Source: Onchocerca volvulus (taxonomy: Eukaryota > Nematoda > Chromadorea > Rhabditida > Onchocercidae). From it: a DNA stretch of 64,000 bases. Shown piece after piece: positions 50,601 to 63,726 of this stretch. Under the pieces are notes generated by a model. It saw nothing but the letters and a program-made list of their open reading frames with translations, did no database searches and was not told the DNA's origin. How positions within the stretch are numbered: the stretch's first letter is position 1; each line of letters starts with the position of its first letter. The stretch is taken from positions 3,587,631 through 3,651,630 of the forward strand of contig HG738140.1 in NCBI GenBank assembly GCA_000499405.2. The letters are read 5' to 3'. The position numbers were made by a program, and so were the translations under genes.

Positions 50601-53600
50601 AATAAAATTAAAATTTGATTAAATTTCATATCATACCTTCAGGCATCGTACTAACATCTAAAATGCCCACACCCATTAAAGGTGATGTTGTAATAATTGC
50701 ACATGTTTGAGCACAACGTCGAGCAAATTGAGCCTAAAAATTGTTTGAAATTATTTCAGAATTTATTTCAATTGAAAAAAAAATCGATAATTTATTCTAA
50801 AGTAAGAAAAAAATTTTTTTAACTTACCCAATTAAAAAGATATTTTAACATGTTTTCAAATTAAATATTAAAATCTATATTGATTGAAACAAAATTTATG
50901 AAATTTACAATGTTTGGAGCATATTTATGATAAGCGACTCTCAAATGATAATTTTAGAATTTTCGTAATCTCCGTTCATACATATTAAATTTTTTAATAG
51001 ATTTAAAAAGAAAAAAATGAAAATGTCTTTTCCAATTAAATATTAAAACCTAAATGAAGTGAAACAAAATTGAACAAATTTTAAATGCTTAGAGTATATT
51101 TATGATATGCATATATATGTAATTTTACATTTCAAAAGTTCAAATTATAATTTAAAATTTTCTAACTTTTTCGATACATAAATTTATTTTATTAAAATTG
51201 CAAATATGTATAAAAGCATAAAATAATGCTTTAAAATTTTTATTTCATTAGAAAAGAACGAAATATAATAATTGATAAATCTCAAAATATGATTTAATCA
51301 TTTTTCAAAAAAATTCGATAAATTAGTAATTATTTATCGATTAAATAGCACATAGTTTTCGACTGCATTTTTCAAATAAAACGATCAATAAAATTATAAT
51401 ATAAAATAAAGAAGAAAAAGAAAAAAAAGAAATAAAATTTATGCAAAAAGTTTTTTTCTTTTTTCATTTCGACAATATTACGATTACTATATTGATGTTT
51501 TGTCTTTTGTTTTTTGGTTTATGACCCTGTCAAAAGAAAATTTTTTTTTTTTTTTTTTTTGAAAATAATTTAAAACTTTAGTAAACTTTTAGTTTTAAAA
51601 TTATTTCAAATTTGAATTTGAATAATTAGCGACAATATTCAATGATATTACAATTACTTATGTGCAAATTTCTTTTAAAAAATAATTTAATAATGAAATA
51701 AAATTTTGATTTTTAAGTTTCTCTTTTTCCATTTTCAAATTTAAACCTGAATAACAGCAGCATAAGCTGGTTGTATGCTAGCTTGATAGCTACAAGAATA
51801 TGATTTTAATGTTCCATCACGATCGGTAAAGAAATATTGGAAATGATCAGCATCATACAGTAGACCAACAGCAGCTGCTACTTCATCTTTGAATGCTATA
51901 GATGATTTCGGATGATAAGCATGTAATGTCTATAATTATTTCATTAATTAATTACTAAATTTATTAATTCCTTCCTGGTTATTCCAATTTTGTTTTCTAC
52001 AATTTTTCAATATAAAACACAAAATTTTCGAATGCTACCAATGATAATTTCGAGATGATTAAGTATTTGTAATGTCAGTTATCATATTACTAATTTGTGA
52101 TTACTAAATTTGCTAGTTTTTTCTAAATTTTTTCAATTTTATTTTCAAAATTTTTCCAATATGAAATATAAAATTTTCGAGATTTTAATAATTAATTTTA
52201 ACAAAAAAAAAAAAATTATTGGTCATTTAATGATTAATTTTTTTGAAGAAACTAAATAAATGAATGAAAAAACTTCGAATTATTTTTATGTCTAACAATT
52301 TTTCCATAACTTCTACTTCTTTTTTCGTCCCGATTTCTAACATTTCATGTTAATTTTAATTTTTATTTGTAACAATCAATTAAATTATTTTCGTTCTTTG
52401 AAATTATACGATGAATAAATTTAATTAAAAAAAAAAGAAAAAAGAAAACTAACATCAACAAACTGTTCGACATTATAAACATTGTCACTTTCGATAAATT
52501 TCAAAAAACTTAAATCTTTCTCGAATTCATCCAATTCATTTTTAATATCAAAGCTTGCATTTTCCACAATACTTTCATCCGATGAAATTCGCAAATTAAG
52601 CAATGTTGTATTTGTTTCGCAACTTAGTGTCAACGAATCGTGAGCATTTTTTAGCGAAATAGCAAAATGACTTCGTATTGGTATACCTTTCAAGACACGT
52701 TCCACAATTTGACGTCGTACGTTACGTGTTTGTATCATAAGCGTATAGAAATCTTCCAATGTTTTCACCTAATTTTTTTTTTTTTAAAGAAATTCAAAAC
52801 TTTCTTTTTTGTTTAAAATTCAAAATTTTTAACAATTTTTATAAAACATCTTTAATTGAAAATATATAAAACTTAAATTGTTTTTTTTTATTGTTTTTCA
52901 TTTTAAAATGATAGAGGCTTTTTTTTTTCAAAAAATTCAATCACTTTTTTAAACTATTCATAATTCTTTAAATTATCAAATTCAAAAATTTCATCTGCTA
53001 AATATAAATAAAAAAAAAAGTAAGTAAGGATATATTCATAAGTAAGTAATGATATTTTCAAGTTATTGATTTAAAAAGTGAAATAGAGAATCAATCATCG
53101 ATAATATTAAATTTTACGAATTACATAAGTTTAAAAGAATTATTTTTACAATATAAATGATAAAATTTCATTAAATAAAATTAAAAAAGCAAAAGAAAAA
53201 AAAAAGGAAAAAGAAAATGAAATGAAAATTTTTGATTACTTCGATTGGTCTAATTACTTCATGTGTCCACGATGGATCCAAGAATGATGTACTCCATTTT
53301 TCAATATCATTAGTGAAGAGAAAATTTTGTATTCGCAAACCATTCGCACGACGAATTGATAAATCTTCAATTGCGGCCTGATAAATTGCATCCGAATAAC
53401 TATCCAAATCATACAGATTACTGATACGTTTATAACATTGATCACCATTTTCCTGATAAAATCCTGCACGCGACAATTGCACTTCACTACCGGCACCGGT
53501 TGATAGAATTAATCCGGCATTCGGATTGCATAATAACATTTCTTTGGCAACCTGAAAAAACCGAAAAAAAGTTTAAAAAAAACCATAAAATAATTAAAAA

Positions 53601-56600
53601 GAAAATAAAAAAAAAAAAGTCTGATTTTATGTCGCGTTTTTAAGAATCCTCAATAACACTAAATAATAATACTATTTTTTATTTATGTTATTTTTTTTGG
53701 TTTTTTTTTACTTGCTAGTTTTACTAAATAAGCCTTAATATTTATCATAATTAATAAAATAATTTATAGGAATTTTTTTCGATTTAATTTCTCAATTTCT
53801 TCAATTTCTTTTTTTTTTTGTTTTAAATTAAAATTTTTTTTTCAACTTTTTGAAAATTCCAGATATTTTGCCAAAATATGTAATATTAAAAAGTAAATAA
53901 AATTTATTTGCATAAATAAATCAATGAATGGATCAATCGATTTTAGTAGAAAATATAAAAAAAAAAAAGGAGTTAATTATTCAAAATTTTCTAAATTTCG
54001 AAATTATTAAAGAAAAAAAATTTTTTCTTTTTAATTTAATTTCTCATCAAATTCATGCTATCTTGCTTTTCTTTTATACAATAACGTTGCTTAATTTTGT
54101 TTTAATTGAAAAAAATCTACTAAAATTTGTTTGCTTAATTATTTAGAAATTAATTAAAAAATTAAAGTTTGCCTAAATTATTTGTACTCAAAAAAAAAAA
54201 AACAATTTTTTTGTGGAAAATTTTAATTCATCAAAATTTTTTAAATTTCGAAATTATTAAGCAAACAAAAAACAATTTTTTTTCCTTTTTTTTTTTTAAA
54301 TTTAATTTACTAACCAAATTCATGCCATCTTTTTTTGGTGTTACAATTCCAATATCCATTGCTAAATAGCATGCAATAAGTTCTTTACGTGGTAATCCTT
54401 CGGTTTGAAAAATTAATGGTTTCCAATTTGGTCGAGATGGACAGGTACATATCTTGTTGATACCTTCAGCTAACAGAATACATTCATCCTGATAAACTCG
54501 ATACGTATCAACCGCACGTCTATTTGTTACCGCAACCTAAATTTGAATTTAAATATGAATTTTTTTTTTTTTTAAATTTTAATATAATCAATAAAAACAA
54601 CAACAACAGCACTAAGAATAACAACAAAAGAAATAACAACAACAACAACAGTAAGAGTAACAGTATAATATTCTTAATTCTTAAAAAAAAAAAAATTTCA
54701 ATCTTAATTATTCAAAAAAATTAACCAAAAAACAAAGTACTTTTTTCGCGGTAATTTTTTTCGATTGAAAAATTTTGCTAAAATTTCGTTTTTAATCTTT
54801 ATTTTCTTCTGATCTTTTTTTTTTCAGTTTTTCTTTTGAATGCACTTAAAATTTAATTAATAACTTAAAAAAAAGAACTAAAAATTTTTTAGTATTTGTA
54901 ATTCTTTAAATTCATTTTTTAAAAAAAAAAAAAAGAAAATTTTATTTAGAAATTTCTAAATCAAATTTCAAAAAATATATGCTGAAAACTTAATTCCAAA
55001 ATACTATGCTGTTTATTTACATTAATTCATGAAAATAGGGTAGAAATAGCAACTGTAGTATATTTCATATCTTGATTTTAATTTTTATGGACAAATTACT
55101 AAAAAATTATAAAAATTTAATTGTAATTTCAACTAATTCTTCTTCTCAATTATAATTCATTTTTCGTAATTATAACTAAATTATAATCCATCTAATTATC
55201 ATTTCAAGTCTTTCAATTTAAAAGTCATTTTTCAAATATCAAAAATTGTTTTGAAATTGTCAGATTGAATTCGAAAAGTATGCATTGAAAAATTAATCCA
55301 AGATATGTTCTCATCATATTAATCATTAAAAAAAAAAAAAAGCATAGAAATAATATTTATATCCGATATTCTAATTTCGATTATTATGAACAAATTATTG
55401 AAACTTAATCGAAATTTCAATTACTTGTATTTATTTCTGTAAACTGAAAATTTATTTAGAAATCGTTAAATTTAAATTCAAATTAAAATAATAAAAATAT
55501 GGTAAAAATAATTGCAAGTACCTGATATAAGACATCTTTTCCAATTCGATCCGGATATTTTTCAAAATAATTCTTATATGCTAGCAATTTCTCCTTAATT
55601 CCTTTCGTATAATCGAATCGTTCGACGGAGAAAAATAATCGACCATCTGGTGGCGCATCTGATCCCATAATCTTTAATTAATTTTAAAAATTTAATATAT
55701 TTGATAACTAAAATTATGAGGTAAATAATAACTCATCAAAATCCATTCATTTCGAAAATAAAAAAAAATCATTGAAAAAAAATTACTTTCGGAAAAAAAG
55801 TTTAACTTTTACATAATTATTATTTAAGCAAATTTCATTAGAAAAAAAAAAATTAAAAAAAAAAACCAAAAATGCAAAAATTGAATTTCGAAAAGTTTGC
55901 TTTTTCTAAGTAAAATTTAAAGAAAAAAAAGTAAATAATTACATTTTTTCGTATTTCTAATGCTTTTTGACAAATTTCAGTTAATCGAACAAATTGCAAG
56001 AAATCTTCATTTTTGATTGAAACTGGAAAAACTCCAAGTGAACATGTCCATCCTTTATATGTTACAAAGCATACATCACTTGAACTTTCGTAATTAATTT
56101 CAGCACTTGGTAATTGAATACGACATAATTCAATCAATTTATCACGATCAAGATGTGTTTGAAATCCAACCTTAATCAATCAATATAATCATTATCACAA
56201 GATTTCTTATCATCTATAATCATTGTAAAAAGGAAAATGTAAAATAATTCCTAATAATTATAATGCATTTTTTTTTCAGTAATCTGAAACTATCTATTAA
56301 TAGTACAAATGGAAACTTTTATGATAATATAATTAAATTTAATTTCATTGAATAAATTTGCATAATTTTCAGGGAATTTTATCACAGATTTATTATCACT
56401 ATAAACAATGCAAAAGCATTACTTACTAATCATAATGCATTAACTTTAGTAACCTGAAGTTTCCATTAAAACAGGAATGAAAAATTTTACGATAATAGAA
56501 TTAAATTTAATTTCATCGAATTAATTTTCGATAAATTCTTGATTAAAAATATGAATAAAACATACTTTGCTAAATCGTAATAAGCCACGTAAAACGGCAA

Positions 56601-59600
56601 ATCCAACCAAAGCATACTTTGTGAAAAAATTATCCGGTGGTTGAAATGGTATATGCAAGAAGAAACCAACCGGAAATTTTATCAAATGTATGAATTAAGA
56701 AATTAAAAATAAAAAATTTGAAATGAAAAATTGAATAACAGAATAACATAATAAAGCAATTCTGATTAGTATAATATTCAACTTTACGACTTCGATAAAA
56801 TTTATATGTTTAATTAAATATAATTAATTACTAAATGGTTGATTATTAAATTTTAATTATTATTACAAAGTGTTTTCAACGTCAGCCATATAAATCATCA
56901 AGAATTCTACGTAAATTTTACGCATGTCATATAAAAAGTCCCGAATTTATTATATTCTTATTAAATAAATACGAAAAATGTAAAAAAAACTAAATCAATA
57001 AATTACTAAATAAATATAAATAAAATGTTAGTGATGTAAAAATGAACAAATTTTTTCCAAATAATATTGCGTTTAAAAAAAAAAATTAAAAAAAAGGTAG
57101 GGAAGGATAAAAAAAGGATTTATTTGTTAATGAGATTATTTCAATATTAGATAAAATTGTTTAAAACTAAAAAAGAAAATGAAAAAAAGGAGGGAAATGA
57201 TTACTTCGAGATTTTCATCCAAACTTTGCATAATTAATCCAGTTAATATCAAATGATAATCATGAATCCAAATAAAATCCTGTAATTTAATTTAAATTGA
57301 AAAATTTCAAGACATGAATGATTTCAATGCGGCAAAATTACCGATTAGAGATTAATATTGGTACCTGGTTAATTGTAATTAATAATAATTGAATTTAAAA
57401 AATACTTATTGAATATGTTTTTTCTGATCTATTTGAGCATAAATAAAATGAAATTTTTTTTAAGATTTCATTTTGTTTGAGTTTATAGATCGTATAAAAA
57501 TCATCAGATATTTTTGATAGTTTTTAATTTTTAATTAAGGATATTAATTTTTAATCAAAATTAACAAGATTAGCCATTTCGCAATTGTTTGGTTATTTTG
57601 TTTGGTTAACAAAAAATTAGAAAATTTAAATTTCATATTGAATAGTTTTTAAATCCTTTTATCACCACTTAAAAATGAGAATTTAACATGGCGCAAAAGA
57701 TATATTATTTTTTAAAGGAATAATCTAACAATTATTTATCAGGAAAGTAAATTCCAAAATTTGGGTAAATATTGTATCATCAAATTAAAGTTTGAAAATT
57801 TAAGTAATTATTTGCAAATTAAATTTAAAGTCTTTTTTTAAAAATTGAACAAATATTAATTAGAAAACAACTGAAATTAATTTAGCTAACTCCAGTTAGG
57901 TTATCTAATTTTAATTATTTAATTTATTCTAAATAAGTACATACTTGTGGTCGACTATTTCGGACTGCATCGATAGCAAATTGATAATTTACTCGAACAT
58001 ATGCATACCAATGTTCACGCATTATCTTTAATAATTTTAATTTCAAATATTGATTTTAAATTATAAAAATTAATTTTTAATTCAGTTAAAATTAGAAATA
58101 CTATCAAATCTAATTCTATGAATTATTACATACTGTAAAAGTAGTTTCGTTGAATAAATTCCATGAATAAACATCATTTTTGGGCTTCACTTAATCATAT
58201 ATATATTGATTAAAATTTAAAGTATTAAATATTAATTAAATACTTAATACTTCATATAGACAAAAAAATTTTTAATATCAATTGTCGATATGCAAATATT
58301 ATTTCAAGCGTAATTAAATCTTTGGTATATTTGTTAAATTTACAGTACTAAATATTAATTAAATACTTAATATTATTATACTTCTGGTTTATCGTATTCT
58401 TTGACAATGTATTCGTCCAAATTATGCAACGCCGGCCATAATAAACCATTACTTATTCCACCATAATATACATTATAATCATCTTCTTGTACAATTACAG
58501 GATTTAATTTGTAATTACCTCGATTATAATTATGCAATACACCCAATAATGATAATTCTTCCCTTCAAATATTTATCATCATTTTTCCTTTTTTTTTTTT
58601 GAAATTCATTTAAAACATAAATTATTCATTTTAATCCTTTATCTATTTATTATTAATTATTTCATCGCCATATTTCAACATTGTATTTTTAAATTTTATA
58701 AAAAAATTTACAAAAGAATCTATCATTAAAACAAATTTTTAAACTTTCTTTTCTTTTGTACAGTTTCAAATTACCTAATTTCTTCCTTTCTGTGCAATTA
58801 AAATAGTAATAATAAACAAAGATTCAATTATTTTAGTACTAACTTTTTGCAAAATTTAATTTATTTGAATATATTTTCTTTTCATATCCAATTCTTTTTA
58901 TCAAATAATCAAATCGTTTTTTATTATTTTATTATCAAATAATTATTTATATTATTTATTTAAATATTATTATCATTTAATAAGTAAATTAAACTCCCTA
59001 ACTTCTTATCTGATCCTAAAATTTTTTTTTTTAGATTTTAAAAGTTTTTTTATTACCTAACATGAGTATCGTGCTCAGGAGTATTTGGTTCATCGGTAAG
59101 CACATGAAAGAGAACATCAGCATCTGATTGCTTCAATAATGGTAATCCTAAAATTAAATATTTAGTTAATTATGTTTATCTTTTTCATTTTTTTAAAATT
59201 TAAATACTTTTTACAAAAAAAAAGTTTGTTTGATTAAAGTAAAATGTATCGTTTTATAAATTTGCTTAATAAATTGAAAATCTATAATACATTTTTGAGT
59301 AACAAGCAATAACATATCAATAAATTTAACAAATATTTGTAAAATTTCTAATCAAACTTACCTAAGGTATTTGTTGTTGGTTGAATATTATCTTCCCTGC
59401 TTTTTCTGCAAAATTTTTTATTAATAATTTATAAATTTAAGATTTTAAATGTTTTTTAACTTGTTCTTCTGATGATTTACCATGATTTAATTTTAAAAAG
59501 ATTGTCCAAATGTTTAAGTTTTTCGCTTCATTTCTTGTTTATATCTGCTTTTAAAATTTGTTTAATTTATTGATATTGTCAAATGTTTTATTATTTATTT

Positions 59601-62600
59601 AAATTATTTAATAATATACATAGTTTACTTTGTACTTCATAGATTTTATTCGAATTTTGTTAGTATGTACATGAAGAAAATGAAAATGAAATAAAAAATT
59701 AGCAAGAATTCAAATTTGGAAGTGGAATTCAAAGTTTAATCCAAAATCTAATTCAATTCTGGCGTTCAAAATTAAATTCATTCATTTTTAAATTTAAGCT
59801 TTCGAGAAAAAAAAATACAGACTTTTCTTTTAGCATTCTAAAATCTGAATTTTTATTATTTTTTCATTTTATCATATCTAGCAAATATTTATGATAAATT
59901 ATTTACTTCTGTTTTCTATGCAAATTCATTCCAAGATTCGCAAGCCAAACATTTTCCTTGTCTTTTGACATTACAGGATCTACCGCTGAAACCAGACCAC
60001 CAGAACCTTGCTTAATTTCCCATTCACCTGTTTTTTCCCGTTTTAGGCTAACCGGTGGTGCATTCGAAACATTAATTACACGTTGCTGAAAAAAGAAAAA
60101 AGTTGCTTAAGTTTGAAAATATTGCATAAAATTAGCATTTTATGTAAGAGATTTATATTGAATTGGATGATAAACTTCCCTCTGAATTTGGAATAAAGTG
60201 CAAATTGCACAATTCGGATACGACATATGTTTTTATGAAATTTAAAAAATCTTTGTTAACTTGAAATTATAGTAAATTTTTAAAATAAATACCTGAAAAT
60301 GTGTACTGGCTAAGCCTCCACTGGCAATTACTTCTTTTGAATGTTCTCGTGATCCACCGAAACTACTATCGGATGTATCACGTGAAATTGATCGGCGTAT
60401 TCTTCGTGGCTTCTCTTGCGCTTAAAAAATTTACATTTATATCAATTTAAAAAAGAAAAAAATAATTTGAGACTGTAATGAATTTGATAATGAATTTGAA
60501 ACTTGAAATTGGTTAATGAGTTTGAAATTAATTAAAAATACAAATTTTTTGATTTAATTAATATTCTAGTCGTAATATATTTTCCCTATGTGGTGATTGA
60601 AATATGTAATCATAACTGTTCTTTGATCGAAAATATGAATTGCAATAGAAGTTCGAGAATAAATTTCAAAATAGCAGATTAATTATTTAACATTTGGAAA
60701 AAAAAAAGCAATCAAATTAGAAAAATGAAACAAGAACTAGTGAACTAATTGATCGAATAACAAATTAACAATTTCAAGTCTACATGCTACTTAATAAAGC
60801 AAATTGAATCAAAAAAAAAAAAAAAGCAAATACATAAGAAATTCAAACTAATGATACAATCAAAATAAGACCAAAATAAATTACTGACCCTAGTAAATTA
60901 ATTCAAATACTTATCTACATACTATTTATTAATTCAAGTCCACATGTACTTAATAAAGCAATTGAATCAATAAATATATATATAAAAGTGTCGCTGAAAT
61001 ATCGAAGAGTATAAGAAAATAAGAGATTTCTTTGCTCTTAGATGAAATGACTTGTATTCCTTGATGGTTATGTGAATTCATTTCTTTGTTTCAAATCAAA
61101 TGGCTTTGTAATCTTTGTTTTATGTTGTAGTAAATCATGCTAACAAAAGCGCCCTCTCATGCACTAATAATAAAAAAAGAGGCTTTGTCATGCCACGGAG
61201 GTGCTTTCTTATGAATCATTTTAGAAGATTGGAATCAACGAGTGCGGTTGGATGTTTCAACTCGAGTATTGAATAATTTCCCCTTTTTTTTCATAATGAT
61301 AGAGCCTAAGCCTAATCATCAAATTTGTTTTATTGATATGATTAATTTGTAATTACTGCTTACTTTGTCATGTTATTTAATTTTTTGCAACAAAGGCTTA
61401 ATTACCCAAGTTTGAAATGCCGCAAAGTTTCGGATAGCAATACGATAAGAAACAAGAACCCTTAATCATTGTCACGGTTTAGAAAATTGGCGAAAATAAG
61501 TAAATGAGTGAAAAAAAAAGTTTTTTTAAATGATTAAACTAAATAAATAAACAACAACGAAAGGTAATGTATTTTTCAAAGTAAAAGTTAAATTTAGAGG
61601 AGATATTTATGAAATTTTTTCATAAACAAACCACGTGAATAACTTTGCGAACGTCTTGTAGCTCTGCCACTACTATTATCACTGGATTGAGAATAGATTG
61701 AATCAACAGAACTAGTCATGCTGGATAGTGATGAACTTTCACGACTAACACTTAATCGTCGTTGCAAATGATGAAATCGTTCACCAAAACGTTTTGCGTG
61801 AACGCCAAGTAAGGAGTTACGAACACCTGGTACTGAAGCGTATAGTTCCCTGAAAAATGATAGATAATTGTTATTTTAGGAAATTATAAAATGATGAAAA
61901 AAAAAATCAAGAAGAACTTTTCACAAAAATCACGTTATGTTGAATAGTTATCCTAAGTTGATAAATTATGATTATTATCATGATAATAACAGAAATAATA
62001 ATAATGTTACTAACAATTCTGAAATCTGTAAAGTTTTAGATGAAGGTTATAAAAAGTGGAAGCCAAAATTGCTACATACGAATGTTTTAGGTCCCATGGG
62101 GTACGGTAAAGTTACAGTAACATATGAGATGCGATATTATATATAGCGTATGCTTAATTATTATGCAGATACAGTGCTTGATAGAAAACAGGCCTGGGTA
62201 ATTTTTAATGATTGCAAAATCATTGCATTGAATCAATCTAACAGAATGAATTTTTTGTATTTATTTTATTTCATTAGTAAAAATTCAAATTTGACAAACC
62301 TGAGTTTATTTTTGCCATTATTAATATCGTACAGCGTCAAGCTAAATAGTAATGAATCACGAAATTTCGTGCCATATGTTAGGTCTGAATCGTAAATATA
62401 CGGTACTGCATATCGCCAAAATTGCATTGTATTATAACCAAGAGCATTGATGAATTGCTCGAATGATGAATAACCTGCTGCTGAACGATATAGACAATAC
62501 TCAAGTATTGTTAATAAACCCTGTAAAAAAAAGGTGGAATTTATGAAGCATTTTAAATTGAAATTAAAAGCTTCAAGTTCAGATTTATGAATATAGATTT

Positions 62601-63726
62601 AGCAATATAGAAATTTCTTACCTGGAAAGCAATTTCCGAATCAGCATCTCTTCGCCGCCAAGTTTGTGCCAGGACTTCGAGACCCAAATCTACCAAACGT
62701 TCCATATCTACCGTTTCATCAGTTGTGTAGTCTAAGGCTTTCAGTGCATGTAACAAATTCTGCAAATATAACAAAATTTATAGATTTTTAAGGAATTATA
62801 TCGTCGATACTTCAGTCTGGTATCAATATGTGCCAAGATATTCAAGACTGGAATAAACTGAGAATACAATTTGATATAATCGATAGGTTAAAATCTTAGT
62901 AACTAAAATGGAACAATTTAATCTATGACATAGCGTATAAAATTGCATGAATGTGTTCAGTATACAACAAAATTACATAAATCGGGATACTGTAACATCG
63001 GGAACTTCTCAGATTTCCTTCCTCGGCAATTTTTTTTTTTTTTTTCTTCAAATATCTCCATTTTATGTATTTATGATCAAACTTTCTTTTTTTACTAAAG
63101 CTTCGAAAATGTTGATAAGTTATACTTTTTTCGAAAATTAATAAAAATTTCCGTTTTATTCTTTTGAAATTGAAAAAAAAAAAAGGAAGAAAAATAAAAA
63201 GCTTACGCTTTTCATATTGATTTCGATGAATTTATTAGTGGATCCTCGGCTTTTACGGCGAAAAGGTTGATCATGTAATTTTTCGAGCAGTTCGTCCACT
63301 TTGCTTTCATTAATTTCTAAATTATTTGCAAGTACATTTAACTAAATATATATCTGTACATAAGACATTAAAGAACAGAAGAACCGAAAAATTTCATAAT
63401 GGCCCGTCCATGTAATGAAGGAGCAGATATATTCGGTGAAGCCAATGATTGAAAAAATTGTGACACGAAACGTCTTCAATCTATTCTCAAACTTTCAGTG
63501 AACATGACGTCGTGCTTACTTGAATGAAGCGTAAACATTGAACGTACACTCCACGTGGGAAGCGGAAGTAGCGCGTTGTGAGAATGAGTCAAACGTTTGA
63601 ATTAAAGTATAAAAAGTACAATCAATTTTTGATAATAGTTATTAAAACAATACTGCCTTACAAATTTATCATACCTTCTGCACTCTCCAATTGCCTATCA
63701 CTATCAGCTTGATTGTCGCTAGTCAT
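47628..63726 (-). CDS. trehalose-6-phosphate synthase, GT20 plus HAD phosphatase-like domain
   Basis: This enzyme makes trehalose 6-phosphate from UDP-glucose and glucose 6-phosphate, the key step to trehalose, a nematode blood sugar and stress protectant. The 25 minus-strand exons are: 63726-63675, 63316-63207, 62759-62622, 62520-62300, 61849-61632, 60420-60293, 60085-59907, 59405-59362, 59147-59057, 58562-58382, 58184-58134, 58025-57945, 57279-57205, 56670-56566, 56170-55943, 55671-55522, 54536-54315, 53551-53240, 52768-52454, 51929-51747, 50733-50637, 50161-50055, 49600-49448, 48760-48560 and 47774-47628. They total 3789 nt (1262 residues plus TAA) with matching phases throughout. That is close to the two C. 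elegans TPS proteins (about 1230 and 1370 residues, from memory). All introns are GT-AG except the one before 56670, which ends in CG. The start at 63726 lies 7 nt after a TTTCAG acceptor. The least certain junction is the acceptor at 58184 (GTGAAG, chosen for frame). Confidence 0.93.
47775..48559 (-). repeat. repeat-bearing last intron of the trehalose synthase gene
   Basis: Within this intron, at about 47790-48260, a unit of about 45-60 bp recurs with 'aaatatacagtaataggt' followed by 'gtagcYtaRRta'. The copies are at about 47870, 47955, 47998, 48034 and 48130. They carry CAG and TAG trinucleotides, but none fits a real exon. If the intron is retained, the frame of exon 24 continues 42 codons to a TAA at 48434. 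Confidence 0.75.
49601..49850 (-). repeat. tandem repeat containing duplicated splice acceptors, intron before exon 23
   Basis: A unit of about 33-37 bp reads on the minus strand as 'gatacgatatcttctaggta' and onward 'tacgatacttttat'. It is repeated about six or seven times, directly abutting exon 23. The unit closest to the exon supplies its real acceptor (TCTTCCAG|GTATACGATG), so most copies carry a look-alike TCTTCTAG|GTATACGATA. Confidence 0.8.
53240..60085 (-). other. GT20 synthase domain of trehalose synthase (exons 7-18)
   Basis: This covers residues 290-862. Visible landmarks, with the E. coli OtsA equivalents in mind, are: RVINVSNAPP and the GSGGL loop near 291-320 (nucleotide-sugar loop), YGGISNGLLWPALHN at 427-441, IHDYHL at 503-508, HIPFQPPD at 529-536, VERFDYTKGI at 650-659 with R652 and K657 (the UDP-phosphate-binding Arg/Lys pair), and DGMNLVAKE at 754-762 with D754 and E762 (glucose and ribose contacts). 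All expected catalytic-site residues are present, so a working enzyme is predicted as long as exon 14 is correctly spliced. Confidence 0.9.
60421..61631 (-). other. intron 5 of trehalose synthase, with SL1-like and telomere-like words
   Basis: This 1.2-kb intron has a less AT-rich segment (about 61010-61500). On the plus strand, 61395-61416 match the SL1 leader with two differences and are followed at once by an ATG and four more sense codons before a TAG. A GCCTAA dimer (the nematode telomere hexamer TTAGGC, read on the other strand) lies at 61304-61315. No exon of the gene is missing here by phase. Confidence 0.55.
63505..63557. promoter_or_regulatory. cluster of candidate factor sites in intron 1 of trehalose synthase
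   Basis: Within 53 bp lie TGACGTC (63505-63511, CRE/bZIP-like), GTAAACA (63531-63537, the FOXO/DAF-16 binding word) and CACGTG (63552-63557, palindromic E-box). The surrounding 63390-63610 is clearly less AT-rich than the other introns. The location is about 170-220 bp downstream of the start codon. In C. elegans, trehalose synthase expression is raised when DAF-16 is active, which makes the site interesting, but the words are short and this is inference. Confidence 0.4.

Larger units (their letters stand above)
47628..52768 (-). other. C-terminal HAD phosphatase-like part of trehalose synthase (exons 19-25)
   Basis: This covers residues 863-1262. HAD motif I is FTDRDGTL with D1003 and D1005. 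The motif II region is IITTSP around 1041-1046. A probable motif III lysine is K1156 in NKGHG. Motif IV is GDSESD at 1180-1185. The layout fits a trehalose-phosphatase-type HAD fold, as found fused to TPS in nematodes. Both aspartates of motif I and the acidic pair of motif IV are kept, so it is not visibly inactivated. The usual Tyr between the two motif I aspartates is Arg here. The last exon (VSCPEVLLGAMAQATIREI) was not part of any long open frame and was found by its splice sites and fit. Residues 863-967 (exon 19) have a TxxDFY start and a weakly conserved acidic linker. Confidence 0.85.
60293..63726 (-). other. N-terminal extension of trehalose synthase (exons 1-6)
   Basis: This covers residues 1-289, absent from bacterial OtsA but found ahead of GT20 in nematode TPS proteins. 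It starts MTSDNQADSD and has a helical leucine-rich part (about 55-173, with YRSAAGYSSFEQFINALGY). A Ser/Arg-rich segment follows at about 195-275, with RRLSVSRESSS and RRIRRSISRDTSDSS. The R-R-x-S words are candidate basophilic kinase sites, so this part may be regulatory and disordered. That is inference from composition only. Confidence 0.75.

Noticed and set aside
58134..58195. Exon 11 of trehalose synthase starting at the TTAAG acceptor (58191)
   Set aside because: That start puts a stop in frame or breaks the phase with exon 10. Using GTGAAG|CCC at 58184 keeps the frame, so that was chosen.
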